DNA of 64,000 nt, from NCBI GenBank assembly GCA_963082975.1, contig OY720344.1, positions 72,940,546 to 73,004,545 of the forward strand. Reading direction: 5' to 3'. Shown piece after piece: positions 32,511 through 44,289 of the stretch; the first letter of the stretch is position 1; each line of letters starts with the position of its first letter. The DNA is from Labia minor. Lineage: Eukaryota > Arthropoda > Insecta > Dermaptera > Spongiphoridae. Position numbers and translations under genes: made by a program. The notes below the pieces were generated by a model, which was given only the letters and a program-made list of their open reading frames with translations, had not been told where the DNA came from and did no database searches.

Positions 32511-35500
32511 AATACTTGTATATAATATATTAGTATAATATAATTTATTATATAGTATATTATTATTAACATCATTAGAGATGAAATGTAAATTTGATTT
32601 AGAGTCTAATTTTGTTTTTTCTTTATTTTTTTATTGTATTATTATTATTAGACAGTATTTTTTTAAAATCTTTTTGATTTTATTAAAAATAATGAATATT
32701 ACTAAAAGAAAATTTTTTTTTCAAATTGTTACTCACTTCTATTTGTATTTAATATTTTATAATCTGTGTTTAAAAGAAAATTCTAAAATGTTGTATTTTT
32801 GAGTCTTTAAGAAATGAAAATTGCATCATCCTCCCAATGAATTTCTATATCATTATTTATTATTTATTTTGTGATTTTTTTTAACTTTATAAAAACTAAT
32901 AAACGTCTGAAGAAAATCCCTTCAAATTAGTTATACATTTAATAATTTATATAATAATTATTGATTAAAATAAAAAAAAAATAAACAGAACATTTGGTAA
33001 ACATAAAATTTGTAATAAGAAAATAAATTAAAAAAAAATGTTATTTTTTTAAAAATATCATAAACATTAAGATGAATGATCAGAATGATCTTGAATTATT
33101 GGAAGAATTATCAAAATAGCATAATACCATATAATAATATATTGTAAGTATATATATTAAATGTTTTTAAAGAAAGTAAGTGGTCTAGAATAATAAGATT
33201 TAGAAGGCAAAATTGTCGTCCCCTGGAAAAAAGATTTTATTAAAATTTTATACCAGTTGAACTCCCTTCCTTTTGCTTTTTCCATGTCATTAATGAGATT
33301 GCAAGTTTAAGATCCTAAATTCTCACTAACGGGGTAAAGCTTTGCGCCTACATTGTGACCTATATATAATAAATAATATATAAAACATTAATTATGAGTA
33401 TAAAGTTTCCTAACACTCATTTTTCCCTTGAGATAACTGCCTAATTAATTTTAATATCAATACGAGAGAGAAAGAGAGAGAAAAGAATACATATTATTAA
33501 TATTTTTGATGTTTTAATATAAATATTTATGCTTAATTTTTTGACTTATGAAATTGTGAAGTTCTATTTTATACTGAGATTTGTAACTAAAAACATTAAT
33601 TTTAATAGTAAAAGAGAATGTGATAGGATTGGACAGATTGATTTCGAGATGATCTTTTGAAAATTAGTACTCTTCATAATGACAAATACATTCTCATTTT
33701 AAAAAGAAAAAATTAAAAATATATTAAAAAAAATAAAATTCATTTTTGTGAATTTAAGATGCTAATAAGAACTAAAAACTTTAATATATGTTAAAGGATC
33801 AGAAACAATATATTTTTTGATTCTTTGATTCCTATTATTATTTGAATCTTTGAAAAATTAATAACATTTTAAGATAATTAAAAGATATAATTTTCAAAAT
33901 TTGATTATATAATCATTATCTAATACCCTTGAAATAACAGGGCACTAAAAAAACATTGCCCATATTTTATATAAACTTAAAAAATTAATACTTTAGATAT
34001 GGATAAAAAGGGAATTAAATTATTTTGTGTTCTTTGTAATTAATTTACAAAAATCAAATAATGATATTAGAGAAAAATGAAGTTTTTACATAAATTTACC
34101 TATATTTATTGAATATTAAAAAGATTTTGTAACAGTGCGATTTTTATTGAATAAAATAATTTTTTAACTATTTTACATACTAAACAAAATTCTCTGTAAA
34201 TATGAAATTGATATTTAAATAAAATCATTCTCTATCATTGTTTAATCTATGATTTATTTAAAAATTAATTCTTATAGATTAGAAATTTCATTATCAAATT
34301 ATTAACTATTACTACAATATGCTGAGTGCTTATATGCAATTTGTAATAGGTACCACATTCTCCCATTCCCCTCCTGAATTGTTGGAGAAAAATTATTCAT
34401 AAATTACTGATAAATAAATTTTGAATTTCTCATTTTACAGTATATTACATAGTTCACAAAAAAATTCCAAAATCATGTTTTGAATCGGAACATATTGATA
34501 ACAAATTTTAAATCTTAACGAATTTGTTCTCTTTTACCTATTGAAAAAAAAATTGTTTTTTACACAATAATAATCAGATTAATTAATTAAGATTCTTTAT
34601 TTGATTTTATTCTCAAAATAATAGTCATAAAATTTAATATATATATAAACTCTTAATGTAGTTAAAGTCTATAACACTTAATGAAATTAATAGACATCAG
34701 GTCTTTACATTTATCAATGCAAATTAAAGTGAAGAGTGTCAAAGAATTTCAAATAGACTTTAATTAAGGAGTGAGAAGAGTAATTTATGATGAAACAAAA
34801 GCCCAGGTTTAAGGTGGAGCTTTCCTAATTTAATATTGTTGACCTAACTCCATGGCAAACGTGATCGTGAACAGGGTATAGGAAATTGAAACGAGAGAGA
34901 TTATTTTCCGCAACCAAATCCGTTCATTCCCAGGTAAATAGAAATTTATGTATTTAAACATTTGTATATATATATATACTTTTTGGTCTAAAATTAGTTT
35001 ACAAAATCTCATTTTTAAAATTTTCATTCTATTATTTATAAAAAAAAAATAATTTTTAAATTATATATATTTTGATTTAAAATTATATACTTATATATAA
35101 ATATAATAAATATATTTTGAATATTATATTATTATTATTATATTATATTATATCACTAAGTTAAAACTAAAAAGAGCACTTTAACTTGATGAAAGCTTCT
35201 TATAACAGATAAAAAAATGGGGGATGCCTTTTCTTAAATGGAAAGAGCACGAAGCTTTTATTATTAAAAGATTTTTCAAACAATTTCACCAATTTTTTTT
35301 TATCGTGTTTTACCTCGGAAAAAAATCCTCGTCCATAGACAAATTAATTAAAATGTTGAATTTATGTTAATAGAACTTTGGTTTAAAAGATTTAAATTAA
35401 AATTGAATTTATTTATTTATTTATTTATTTGTTTATTTATTAATGTTATAAATATACTGTTGAAATATGGATATTTCTTCTCCATGAGACTTATTATTAA

Positions 35501-36346
35501 TTTACGTTATATTCTATATTTTTTTGTTTATTTTCAAATTAAATTTAAATGAGACATCTGTTTTAAGGGCTTCCTCAGTTAATAGAAAACTTTCATTCAA
35601 TGTTCAAAGTAAAATAAAAATAAAATTTATACACAAAGGGGATTTAATGATTAAATTAAAGGATAAAATTGTGTTTTTGTTTTTAATAACTCATCCAATA
35701 ATGTACTTTGTATACATAACAAATTCTAATACATTAATTACATATAAATTGGTAAAAATCTATTTTATTTTTAATTGCTCTTAAAATGAGAATGGTGTAT
35801 ATAATTTGAATTCATATGTTTAATTAATTGTAACCTTTTATATCTGTGTTAAAACATTTTTTTTTATTTTGATTAATTTAGTGTATTTTATTGTATATCA
35901 TAAAATAAAGCAGATGATATTGAATGGACAGTCGAGAAATATGAAAAGCACTTATCTTTACTAAAGATCCTTTGTCAAATTGTTCTGAGGCAGACAGTTT
36001 CAGCCTTTATAGTTTACTTACAAAAACAAATCAAGATATTGTACTTGCCACAGTGAATCCATCAATTATAACTTAGTGGTATTTAGCTTTAGCTTTTTAG
36101 AAGGGAGTTGATTTTTTTTTTAAATTTACTTATTTTAATAATTTACTTAAATTTATTTATAATGGATAATAAAAAAAGTATCCACGGTTTCTTGTCTCTA
36201 GAATACCAAACATCGAGTTTCTTTTCGTAGCAAAGAAATAAATAAAAGGTCTAAATCTGGAGAATATGTCGGATACGTCAGATAGATTATTCAAAAAGTC
36301 ACTTACAAATCAAAATACCTTAATTTATAAAAAATAAATAAAAAAT
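32511..36346. other. AT-rich stretch, nothing firmly assigned
   Basis: No gene recognised in 3.8 kb. Details seen: a GC-richer patch with a donor-like CCCAGGTAAAT at about 34780-34940, a (TTTA)n tract at 35406-35430, and a patch at 35910-36080 that stays fairly complex but has stops in all frames. None of these supports an exon by itself. Confidence 0.4.
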
Positions 36347-36841
36347 CTGCAGTGTCTCCACTGGACTATCTCACAATGTGAATTGGATTAAATAACATGT
36401 ATTATATTTAAATTAAATTATACATTAAAATTATATAATTCCGGTACTTTCAGCGAATCAATCAAGCTGAAATTCTATATATAGCAGTTTTATACTATTT
36501 TTAATCATGTGAAAAACTATCAAACATATATGTTTATTTTTACGGACAGTTTAGAGGAAAAAAAATCAAAACGTTGTAGGTAATCACCCTCTTGCGATTG
36601 AGCTATATTTTTCAAAATGTGTTAGAAAACTACGAATTTTGAATAATGCCCGTATACAAAATTTCATGATTCTAGCCCAAACTGTTTTTGCGTAATCTTG
36701 TCTACATACACACATACGCATACACATACATTTTTCTCAACCTTAGTGAAAATGACTCAGGCACCTTCAAAACGAATAAAAACATAAAAATCTCGGCATC
36801 GAAAATTTTCGTGATAGCAATACTATCTCTGGCGAGATAAT
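36347..36841 (+). mobile_element. Helentron-like element family A, copy A3 (internal deletion)
   Basis: Begins CTGCAGTGTCTCCACTGG and ends CTATCTCTGGCGAGATAA. It lacks part of the 5' interior (the CACCACGTCACATG region) and has a very short CACATACGCATACACATACA tract instead of a long microsatellite. It is more diverged than A2. Confidence 0.8.
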
Positions 36842-37067
36842 AAAAAAAGAATAACAAATAAAGACAAATTTACACTCAAACACTTATAACACTTTAAAAT
36901 ACATAACTTAAAATCTCTCTCGTAAAATTATAACTGTTACACATTTGTTAGTTCACATATAAAATAAATTCCAAAACAATGATAATAATATATCATCTTT
37001 AAATTGTTGGATAAAAAATAATATTCCTATTTCCAGAATTAACCCTCCCACTTGTTTAGATATATAT

Positions 37068-38270
37068 TGTAATGGTTTTCTTGGGTTTCTAGGGGGGGGA
37101 AGGGGAAGGGGAAAGAATCAATTAAAAAAAATTAATATAAATAATTTTTTTTATTTTAATTAATATTTAATTTAATTTAAATTAAATTGATAAATTTAGA
37201 ATTAATCAGAAGATAATTAATATTGATTTTAATATTAATTAATAAATACATTAATTAATTTCTTATATTCCAATCAATTAGTAATTATGATTTAAATTAA
37301 TAATTGAGGTTTTAAAAGATAATGAAGGTAGGAGAAATGAGGGGAAAAAATATGGCGTCCTTCTAATTCGACAAGGGTCGTGAATGAAGGAGATAATTTT
37401 AATTTGTGGTCCAGATAAAGATATAGCACTCAGATAACAGTGATTCCAGCGTGAAATAGAGAAAGAGTTGTACAATGGAAGAGAGTGATTAGCTTATTAG
37501 ATGTGAACTTTTATAAATTTTATTATAAGTAAAATAAATAACGTTAGAAAATTTTCTTTCAAGAATCTTTGTTATTTTAAGCAATAAATCATATTAATTA
37601 GTTTTACAAATGGTAATAGAAATAATATCAATTAGTAACAAGAACTTAAATTATAATAAAATAAAAGGAAGGAAATAAAGTCTTATCCGTGTCGTGGTGT
37701 GGAAAAGGCGGCTGACATATGATGTCGTGATGATTTCCAAGAGGTCCAGATGAGTAGATTTTGTGAGGATCGAAAGAACCAGGTTGTCTTGTGTCTTCAC
37801 GGGTTGAGATCAATTCCAATATTTAAATATTTTGTTTGGAAACGAATGAGAGTTAAAAAGCATTTAGCAACGCAAACATTCTATAAAAGTTGATTGTGCA
37901 AAATAGAACACGTCTATTCTCTCTGGTGTCTCGATAAAGAATAATCTTTCCAACAATATCAATAATCAAAATCAACACTCGGATAAATTCACTCACACTC
38001 TCACATAAACACACACAGACCTGGAGTTCTTCCGTCTCTTTCTAATTCTAATTACAAAGTTGTATTTTAATTAAATAATTTATTTTATAAATTAACTAAT
38101 TATCTCTCTAAGTGAGATCACATTTCAAATTCTTAGAACTATTAAATTATATAATATTAAAATACATAAAAAGAAAGGGATAGAGATATTGGCATTAATA
38201 AATAAAAAAAACTTAAATATAAAATAAAGAAATTATTAAAATTAGGGACTGAATTGAAAATATCAGTACA
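37068..38270 (-). repeat. 3' LTR (1203 bp)
   Basis: Its minus-strand 5' end is TGTACTGATATTTTC and its other end ...CCATTACA. It includes a run of eight G near 37092 and a TATAAAAG box in plus orientation near 37881. It is the same length as the partner LTR. Confidence 0.92.
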
Positions 38271-38283
38271 TCCTCCACCTTTG
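38271..38283 (-). other. Polypurine tract of the Gypsy derivative
   Basis: On the minus strand AAAGGTGGAGGA directly precedes the TG of the 3' LTR, as expected for the plus-strand DNA primer. Confidence 0.85.
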
Positions 38284-39006
38284 TAAAAAAAAAAAAAATA
38301 TTTCTTTTGGAGATGAAATGTTCACAAATCACAAAAAAATATAATTTTTTTTTTTTTAACATAATTGTTATGAATACTTAAAAAATATTACATTGGCATT
38401 TGTATATAACAAAACAACAAAAAACTTTCAGATATTTGGCCCTTTTTTTTTTTTAAAGAATACCAAATTAATACTGGCAATACAGAGGTTTGATATGGTG
38501 GATTCTAAGAAAACAATTTATAAAGAAGTTAACAAGTAGCAGAAACACAACGAATTGGTTCACACTGACACCCACAGAATAATTATAGTACTCTAACGTG
38601 ACACATTAAGGTTGGAGCAAGTCTGGCAATAATCATATTTAATAATAAGTAATACAGGTCCATTGGAAAATTATCAGTTTCGATTTTCTCATTTCTACTT
38701 AAATTTAATTAGAATTCATGTTTCATTCTTTATTCAATACTTTATTGCTTTCATAGCATTTTATATTCTCTTTAATTATTCATATCTCATTTTCATTTAA
38801 CATTTGTTTCTCTATAAAAATCCTATTATCTATAACATCAAATTCTTCTATATTATTTTTCGCAAATATCAGAAACCTCTCCTTACCATCTCACAATAGA
38901 AGCGATTTCAATCATCAAAACAGACTAAGAGACAGACCCGCTTGGTGGCTCATATGTCAAGGCAAAGTCTTCAAATTACACTTGTTAAAAAAATGACAAA
39001 AAATTA
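38284..39006. other. Non-coding interior of the Gypsy derivative
   Basis: The stretch between the integrase remnant and the polypurine tract, on the element's 3' side. It holds A and T runs at 38285-38300, 38347-38358 and 38442-38454 and no continuing frame. An envelope-like gene is not seen. Confidence 0.6.
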
Positions 39007-39160
39007 TTAATTGGAATAAAAGGGTTTCAAAATCCTCCTATTATACTTGCCGATATTTTTATTTGTGTGAGCGTTCTTAATTTCATAAGTTCTCTCTCCA
39101 CCATGGAGCTTTTTATTGATTTGAAATGGTCCTTCGATTTGATTTAACTAATACCAAATC
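39007..39160 (-). pseudogene. Integrase C-terminal remnant of the Gypsy derivative
   Basis: On the minus strand, DLVLVKSN in one frame and then, after a frameshift, PFQINKKLHGG, YEIKN and NRRILKPFYSN to a stop at 39007-39009. A hydrophobic DLVLVK strand followed by a PFQI-type segment is the usual C-terminal, post-catalytic end of Ty3/Gypsy integrase. The HHCC and DDE parts are missing. It shows that a full pol once followed the gag-like ORF. Confidence 0.7.
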
Positions 39161-39275
39161 TCTTTAAAACATCAGATAATTCAATATTCTTTTAAGGGGG
39201 ATGGTTAAAAGAAACTTAGAAAATTTTTTTAAAATTGAAGAAGGCAAAGCAAGGTTTTTATTTACATAAAATTTT

Positions 39276-40280
39276 TTAATGAAGACAAATTAAAATTTTA
39301 TCCGAGGCAATTAATTTAAATCTTTTCTTTCCTCGATCCCAGAGGATATTTTGGGATTTAAATTTTAGTGTTTTAAAATGTGATGTATAATTATCTTGAT
39401 TGACAAACCATTGCTTCATTCTCTTCTTTGGCTTTCCCTTTTTCGTTAAATATGGTTTCAATCTCTTGTTATTTATACATTTTTTAAGATTTTTTATAAA
39501 CATTTTTCTTTTCCATTTGTACTTAATATTTTCTAGTATCTGCTTCTTTATCAGATTCTTTATTTTCATTACTTTAGTATTTTCTTTAATTTCTTGTATA
39601 TTTTCTAGTTCTTCTTTTGTTTCTACTTCCATCTTTTCAAATTCATTTTCATTTTCTATATTAAAATCGGTGTTCTCTTCTTTAGAAACCATTTCTTCAG
39701 CATTTTCATCAATTTCGATTTCAATTAACATTTTACTCTCCTCTTTCGGAGTAGATTTAGAAGAGGTTTCTTCTTCTAGGGGTGTTTCATCAGTTTTTCC
39801 AATTGATTCATTTACTTTTTCTTCTTCTTTCATATCAAGATTCTCTAGTTTATTTTCCTGTTCCTCTAGTGTTTTATTTAAATCATTACTATGTTGTGGT
39901 AATTTTCCATTTAATTTTAGAGAGAAATTTCGAACATCATTTCTTAAAAGGTTAGTATTTTTATTTAATTTTTCAGTTTGATTGTCTAGTTTTATATTTA
40001 ATTCACTTCTAAATTCTCCCAATAGCTGTTTCAATAGCTGAGATTGATCATCAAATTTTTTATTTATTTCACTTCTAATTTCGCCAAACAACTTTGTCAT
40101 TATTGTGACAAAATCCACTTGACTAAGAGGGTTATCACATGGAACCGCCTCAACACTCACCTGAGTATCCGTGTGACCAATCAATTGACTTTCTACAGAC
40201 ATCGGGCTAACATCATCAAATAATTGGGGTTGAAACATCTCTGTATCAGCCTCCGTATTAATATTACTATCAGTGGCCAT
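39276..40280 (-). CDS. Gag-like protein of the Gypsy derivative
   Basis: An intact 334-codon frame begins 177 bases after the primer-binding site. The product has an acidic N-terminus, a predicted coiled coil at about 55-115 with an internal duplication (residues 64-84 and 87-107; LFGEIRSEINKKF against LLGEFRSELNIKL), a long Glu-rich acidic segment (about 138-235) and a Lys-rich basic C-terminal region (about 237-325). There is no CCHC zinc knuckle: only three cysteines (C48, C268, C332) occur. Its place after the 5' LTR suggests a gag-derived structural protein that could assemble particles and bind RNA through its basic tail. Homology to a named gag family is not certain. An intact frame in a pol-less element suggests either very recent deletion or retained function. 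Confidence 0.7.
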   Translation of the reverse strand: MATDSNINTEADTEMFQPQLFDDVSPMSVESQLIGHTDTQVSVEAVPCDNPLSQVDFVTIMTKLFGEIRSEINKKFDDQSQLLKQLLGEFRSELNIKLDNQTEKLNKNTNLLRNDVRNFSLKLNGKLPQHSNDLNKTLEEQENKLENLDMKEEEKVNESIGKTDETPLEEETSSKSTPKEESKMLIEIEIDENAEEMVSKEENTDFNIENENEFEKMEVETKEELENIQEIKENTKVMKIKNLIKKQILENIKYKWKRKMFIKNLKKCINNKRLKPYLTKKGKPKKRMKQWFVNQDNYTSHFKTLKFKSQNILWDRGKKRFKLIASDKILICLH

Positions 40281-40439
40281 ATTGCTTAAAAATTAAAAAA
40301 ATTAGTTACAAATAAAAATGTAAAATTCAATTTTAACAATACAAAATTTCCTGCGTGTCTTCTCTCTCTCTATTTCAACTCCGGTAAAAAACAATTAAAT
40401 TAGAAGCCAAATTATTTAATTATTTTTAATTAAAACAAT

Positions 40440-40457
40440 CTCGGGGGGATGCCTCCA
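40440..40457 (-). other. tRNA primer-binding site
   Basis: Read on the minus strand, TGGAGGCATCCCCCCGAG starts directly after the 5' LTR. TGG complements the CCA end of a tRNA, and the remainder fits an acceptor stem and T-stem. The donor tRNA was not identified. Confidence 0.75.
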
Positions 40458-41660
40458 TGTAATGGTTTTCTTGGGTTTCTAGGGGGGGGAAGGGGAAGGG
40501 GAAAGAATCAATTAAAAAAAATTAATATAAATAATTTTTTTTATTTTAATTAATATTTAATTTAATTTAAATTAAATTGATAAATTTAGAATTAATCAGA
40601 AGATAATTAATATTGATTTTAATATTAATTAATAAATACATTAATTAATTTCTTATATTCCAATCAATTAGTAATTATGATTTAAATTAATAATTGAGGT
40701 TTTAAAAGATAATGAAGGTAGGAGAAATGAGGGGAAAAAATATGGCGTCCTTCTAATTCGACAAGGGTCGTGAATGAAGGAGATAATTTTAATTTGTGGT
40801 CCAGATAAAGATATAGCACTCAGATAACAGTGATTCCAGCGTGAAATAGAGAAAGAGTTGTACAATGGAAGAGAGTGATTAGCTTATTAGATGTGAACTT
40901 TTATAAATTTTATTATAAGTAAAATAAATAACGTTAGAAAATTTTCTTTCAAGAATCTTTGTTATTTTAAGCAATAAATCATATTAATTAGTTTTACAAA
41001 TGGTAATAGAAATAATATCAATTAGTAACAAGAACTTAAATTATAATAAAATAAAAGGAAGGAAATAAAGTCTTATCCGTGTCGTGGTGTGGAAAAGGCG
41101 GCTGACATATGATGTCGTGATGATTTCCAAGAGGTCCAGATGAGTAGATTTTGTGAGGATCGAAAGAACCAGGTTGTCTTGTGTCTTCACGGGTTGAGAT
41201 CAATTCCAATATTTAAATATTTTGTTTGGAAACGAATGAGAGTTAAAAAGCATTTAGCAACGCAAACATTCTATAAAAGTTGATTGTGCAAAATAGAACA
41301 CGTCTATTCTCTCTGGTGTCTCGATAAAGAATAATCTTTCCAACAATATCAATAATCAAAATCAACACTCGGATAAATTCACTCACACTCTCACATAAAC
41401 ACACACAGACCTGGAGTTCTTCCGTCTCTTTCTAATTCTAATTACAAAGTTGTATTTTAATTAAATAATTTATTTTATAAATTAACTAATTATCTCTCTA
41501 AGTGAGATCACATTTCAAATTCTTAGAACTATTAAATTATATAATATTAAAATACATAAAAAGAAAGGGATAGAGATATTGGCATTAATAAATAAAAAAA
41601 ACTTAAATATAAAATAAAGAAATTATTAAAATTAGGGACTGAATTGAAAATATCAGTACA
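40458..41660 (-). repeat. 5' LTR (1203 bp)
   Basis: The same sequence as 37068-38270 by eye, offset 3390 bp. It would hold the promoter for the minus-strand transcript of the element. Confidence 0.92.
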
Positions 41661-41664
41661 ATAT

Positions 41665-42815
41665 TTCTATATAAATGAAAACATTACCATTCATTGTTTC
41701 GCTAGAAGAATAAAATTACCCTTGTTTTTTATTTTACTTCCCCCATTTTATGGATATATATATTCCGAGTGGTAGTTTTTGGGTTGTGTGTATCTTGGAA
41801 AGATCTGTCATGTCAATTTGAGGCATTTCTAAGTGAAAGGCAACGAAAGCTTAGAAATGTCGGGGCTTTTACGATTAAATGATTGCCGCGTTGGACGTTT
41901 TATCTTCAGGTCGAGGGGCTAAGCAGTTAGGGGTTGTTCGTGTATTAGGGGAGGGGGTAGTTCATCGAGCTCTGGATGGAGCGCGTGTAGCCGAGTGATG
42001 CACCGTTGTATGTTCGATCGAATATTCTCTAAAAGCCGATTGCCCTTTTTTATTTAATTAAGAGAATCAAGCATGTGGACAGCAGATTGACTTCCAGCGT
42101 AATTTGAACTTGAAATCTCGGTCTATCCATTAATGGTTCATCACCCCCTTTCCTTTCATCTAAATATATAGAATTTTGAATTTAAAAAAACAAAAAAAAA
42201 AACAAATTGTCTGTTTATATGTATTTTATTTTAAATAATTTTTTTTTTTTTAATTTTTTGATAAGATACATTGGTTATTAATTTAAAGGCAATTGACAAA
42301 TATGGATTAATTTTGTAATAAGAATATTAAAATGGAGGATATAATCATAAGAAATCTATTAACAGAAAGACACACAATATTCTTAAAACTTAGTAAATTA
42401 TATGAATATTATTTGCTCGGTGAACCTTTACCAAAATTCTTTGATAAATATATATATAAATATATATAAACAAATATTAATTATAAATGTTCCTACCAAA
42501 ATCCGATTTAAAATTATTCTGAAATGATATTATTTATTCAAGGTTTATAAAAAATGTATGGTTTGTTTCAAGTTTATTTTGTAAATTTCAGAATTATCTT
42601 TAAAATCAAATAATAATAATAAGTGAACAAATATTAAAATAAATGCTGTTTTCAAGCACAAAGGTAATTAAAATATACTTATGGTATTTTTGTTTTCTCC
42701 AACCAATAATTAAGAGGATAATATAATTAAATTTATACAAATAATATATATGTTCGTTTAAGCTTCTCTAAAAGTTTTTATCATGGAAAATTATTTCTGC
42801 AGTATTTTTACTTGT
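41665..42815. other. Unassigned stretch with a GC-richer patch
   Basis: From about 41780 to 42120 the DNA is less AT-rich and has two weak tRNA-like fragments: TAGCCGAGTGA...GTTCGATCG at 41990-42023, and on the minus strand AAGTTCAAATTAC near 42110. Spacing is wrong for a tRNA. The remainder is AT-rich. Confidence 0.35.
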
Positions 42816-42819
42816 TTTT

Positions 42820-42895
42820 GTGAGATTTAAGTCTCGACATTTCGGCACCCATTTTAGCACGATTTTCAAGAGAATTTTACCCCCCTAAATACCAA
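42820..42895 (-). repeat. Interspersed repeat F, copy 1
   Basis: On the minus strand: CTCTTGAAAATCG..., AAATGGGTGCCGAAATGTCG and AGACTTAAATCTCAC, matching 54545-54640 on the plus strand. It is possibly the tail of a Penelope-like or LINE copy. Confidence 0.6.
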
Positions 42896-43772
42896 CAATG
42901 ACTCTAGGGCACACAGCCTCAAAATTGTCTTGAAAATAAAATAATTGTAATATCAAAATAGTTAATAGATTAATAAATTAATATTGTCTAAATTTAACTC
43001 GAGTTTGTAGGTTTATCATTTTAAAAATTAACTAACGATATAAAAATTGGGTAAAGAATTACTTTAAATTATGTTTGTCTTAAGATTGTTAAATATATTT
43101 GACAAATTTTTAAATTGTATGGATTCTTTTTACTTCCACATTCTAACCATATATTTTTTTCATTGTTTAAACACAATGAATAGAGAACCTTATTGAATAA
43201 CACCCACCCATTAAGACGATATGGTGTTTTATAGCCAAGAAAAATCCGAGTTACATTGAAACAACCCATTAGGAAGATAGCATTTGCTATTTCTCCCTCT
43301 TTTTATCCATTGTCCTTTATTTATTTTATTTATTTTTTTGTTTATATTTATACCAAGTTCTTTACTGAATTCTTTTGGCCATTAAAATGCTTAGGACTTG
43401 TAATTAAACAAGTAACTAATGGGCCATTTTTTTCATTTCATTCTTTGACATGGGGTGCACGCCCAGAAACTTCATTGCAACAAGAGAGTAATTTAAAAAA
43501 CACCAAACAGCCAACAAGGTGCTATAATAAAAGAACAAAAGTGAGCATTTATTAGGATATCTTAATTAGAAAATATTTATTATTCTAAATAATTTATTAA
43601 CCATATCAACAAAAACAGTTTTAACTTTTTTTTTGAAAATATAAAATTTAAAAAACATAGATAGATATTTAGGTTATTTTAAAAATTTCTTAATATTATT
43701 TTGTGGGATAATTAATTGAATTAAAATACAATTTTCCAGCCCGCGTCAATTTTAATTTAAAAAAAAAATATA
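42896..43772. other. AT-rich stretch, nothing assigned
   Basis: A frame open on the plus strand from 43256 to 43555 has no recognisable domain and its hydrophobic start reflects T-rich DNA. I do not call it a gene. Confidence 0.4.
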
Positions 43773-43774
43773 TA

Positions 43775-44287
43775 CGAGGGCAGGTCAATAAGTCCGAGAC
43801 TTTTTGAATAAAACCCAGGTTTTTGGATAAAAAAATTATTTTATTTTTTAAAGTACTCTCTTTTGAGCTCTATACACTTAGTTCAAGGTTTCTCCAATTT
43901 GTTTATCCCTTCCAAAAATAAGATTTGTCAAAACCTTCTTTGCTGCCGATTCACTCAGAAAAAAACACTGTTTAAACTGCTGTTAGGTCTGTAGTGTGTT
44001 GTGGTGGATCCACGTTTCATCCATGGTTACAAAACGACGATAAAACTCGTCCATATTGCGGATAAACAACGCCAATTCCATAATGCTTAATGAGCACACG
44101 AAATTCACTTTTTTCCATTTTCTTCTCAAATCTCAGGTCTGCTATTAATGGATGTCAAACAAAAACTAAAAGACCCAGCTGGTTCAATATTCGACAGGAG
44201 TCAGCTGATAGTTGCCTGCAGACAGAAGCAGTCTTGCAATTTCATTTAAGCGATAGGAAATTAAAAAGTCACGGACTTATTGACCTG
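43775..44287 (-). mobile_element. mariner deletion derivative
   Basis: A TA dinucleotide borders each end (43773-43774, 44288-44289). The inverted ends share CAGGTCAATAAGTCCGNGAC; the left end has six extra outer bases, so the right end is slightly eroded. At 513 bp it is less than half a full mariner. The transposase remnant lies on the minus strand. Confidence 0.8.
43850..44065 (-). pseudogene. mariner transposase remnant
   Basis: The minus strand reads FYRRFVTMDETWIHHNT near 44052-44002; DETWIHH surrounds the first catalytic Asp of mariner transposases. After a gap, a region near 43920-43860 resembles the distal LxxCIxxxGxY-type segment. The DNA-binding domain and the other catalytic residues are lost or unreadable. 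Confidence 0.75.
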
Positions 44288-44289
44288 TA

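Larger units (their letters stand above)
37068..41660 (-). mobile_element. Young Ty3/Gypsy-type LTR retrotransposon derivative
   Basis: Two 1203-bp direct repeats (37068-38270, 40458-41660), TG...CA bounded and identical by eye, flank 2187 bp. A 4-bp target duplication ATAT lies outside (37064-37067, 41661-41664). Read on the minus strand, a primer-binding site (TGGAGGCATCCCCCCGAG, from 40457) follows the 5' LTR, and a polypurine tract (AAAGGTGGAGGA, ending at 38271) precedes the 3' LTR. Inside are an intact 334-codon gag-like ORF and only the C-terminal remnant of an integrase; protease, RT and RNase H are gone. Identical LTRs imply recent insertion, so the deleted form was probably mobilised in trans. 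Confidence 0.92.

Noticed and set aside
37278..37475. 65-codon frame present twice (also 40668-40865)
   Set aside because: The duplication is explained by the two LTRs; there is no sign that it is a gene.
39400..39981. 193-codon plus-strand open frame rich in Phe and Ser
   Set aside because: It is the antisense shadow of the gag-like ORF; the composition comes from reading Glu/Lys codons backwards.
41990..42125. Possible tRNA genes
   Set aside because: A-box and B-box-like words are present but too close together, and no cloverleaf can be drawn.
43256..43555. 99-codon plus-strand frame
   Set aside because: The hydrophobic start comes from T-rich DNA and no family is recognisable.
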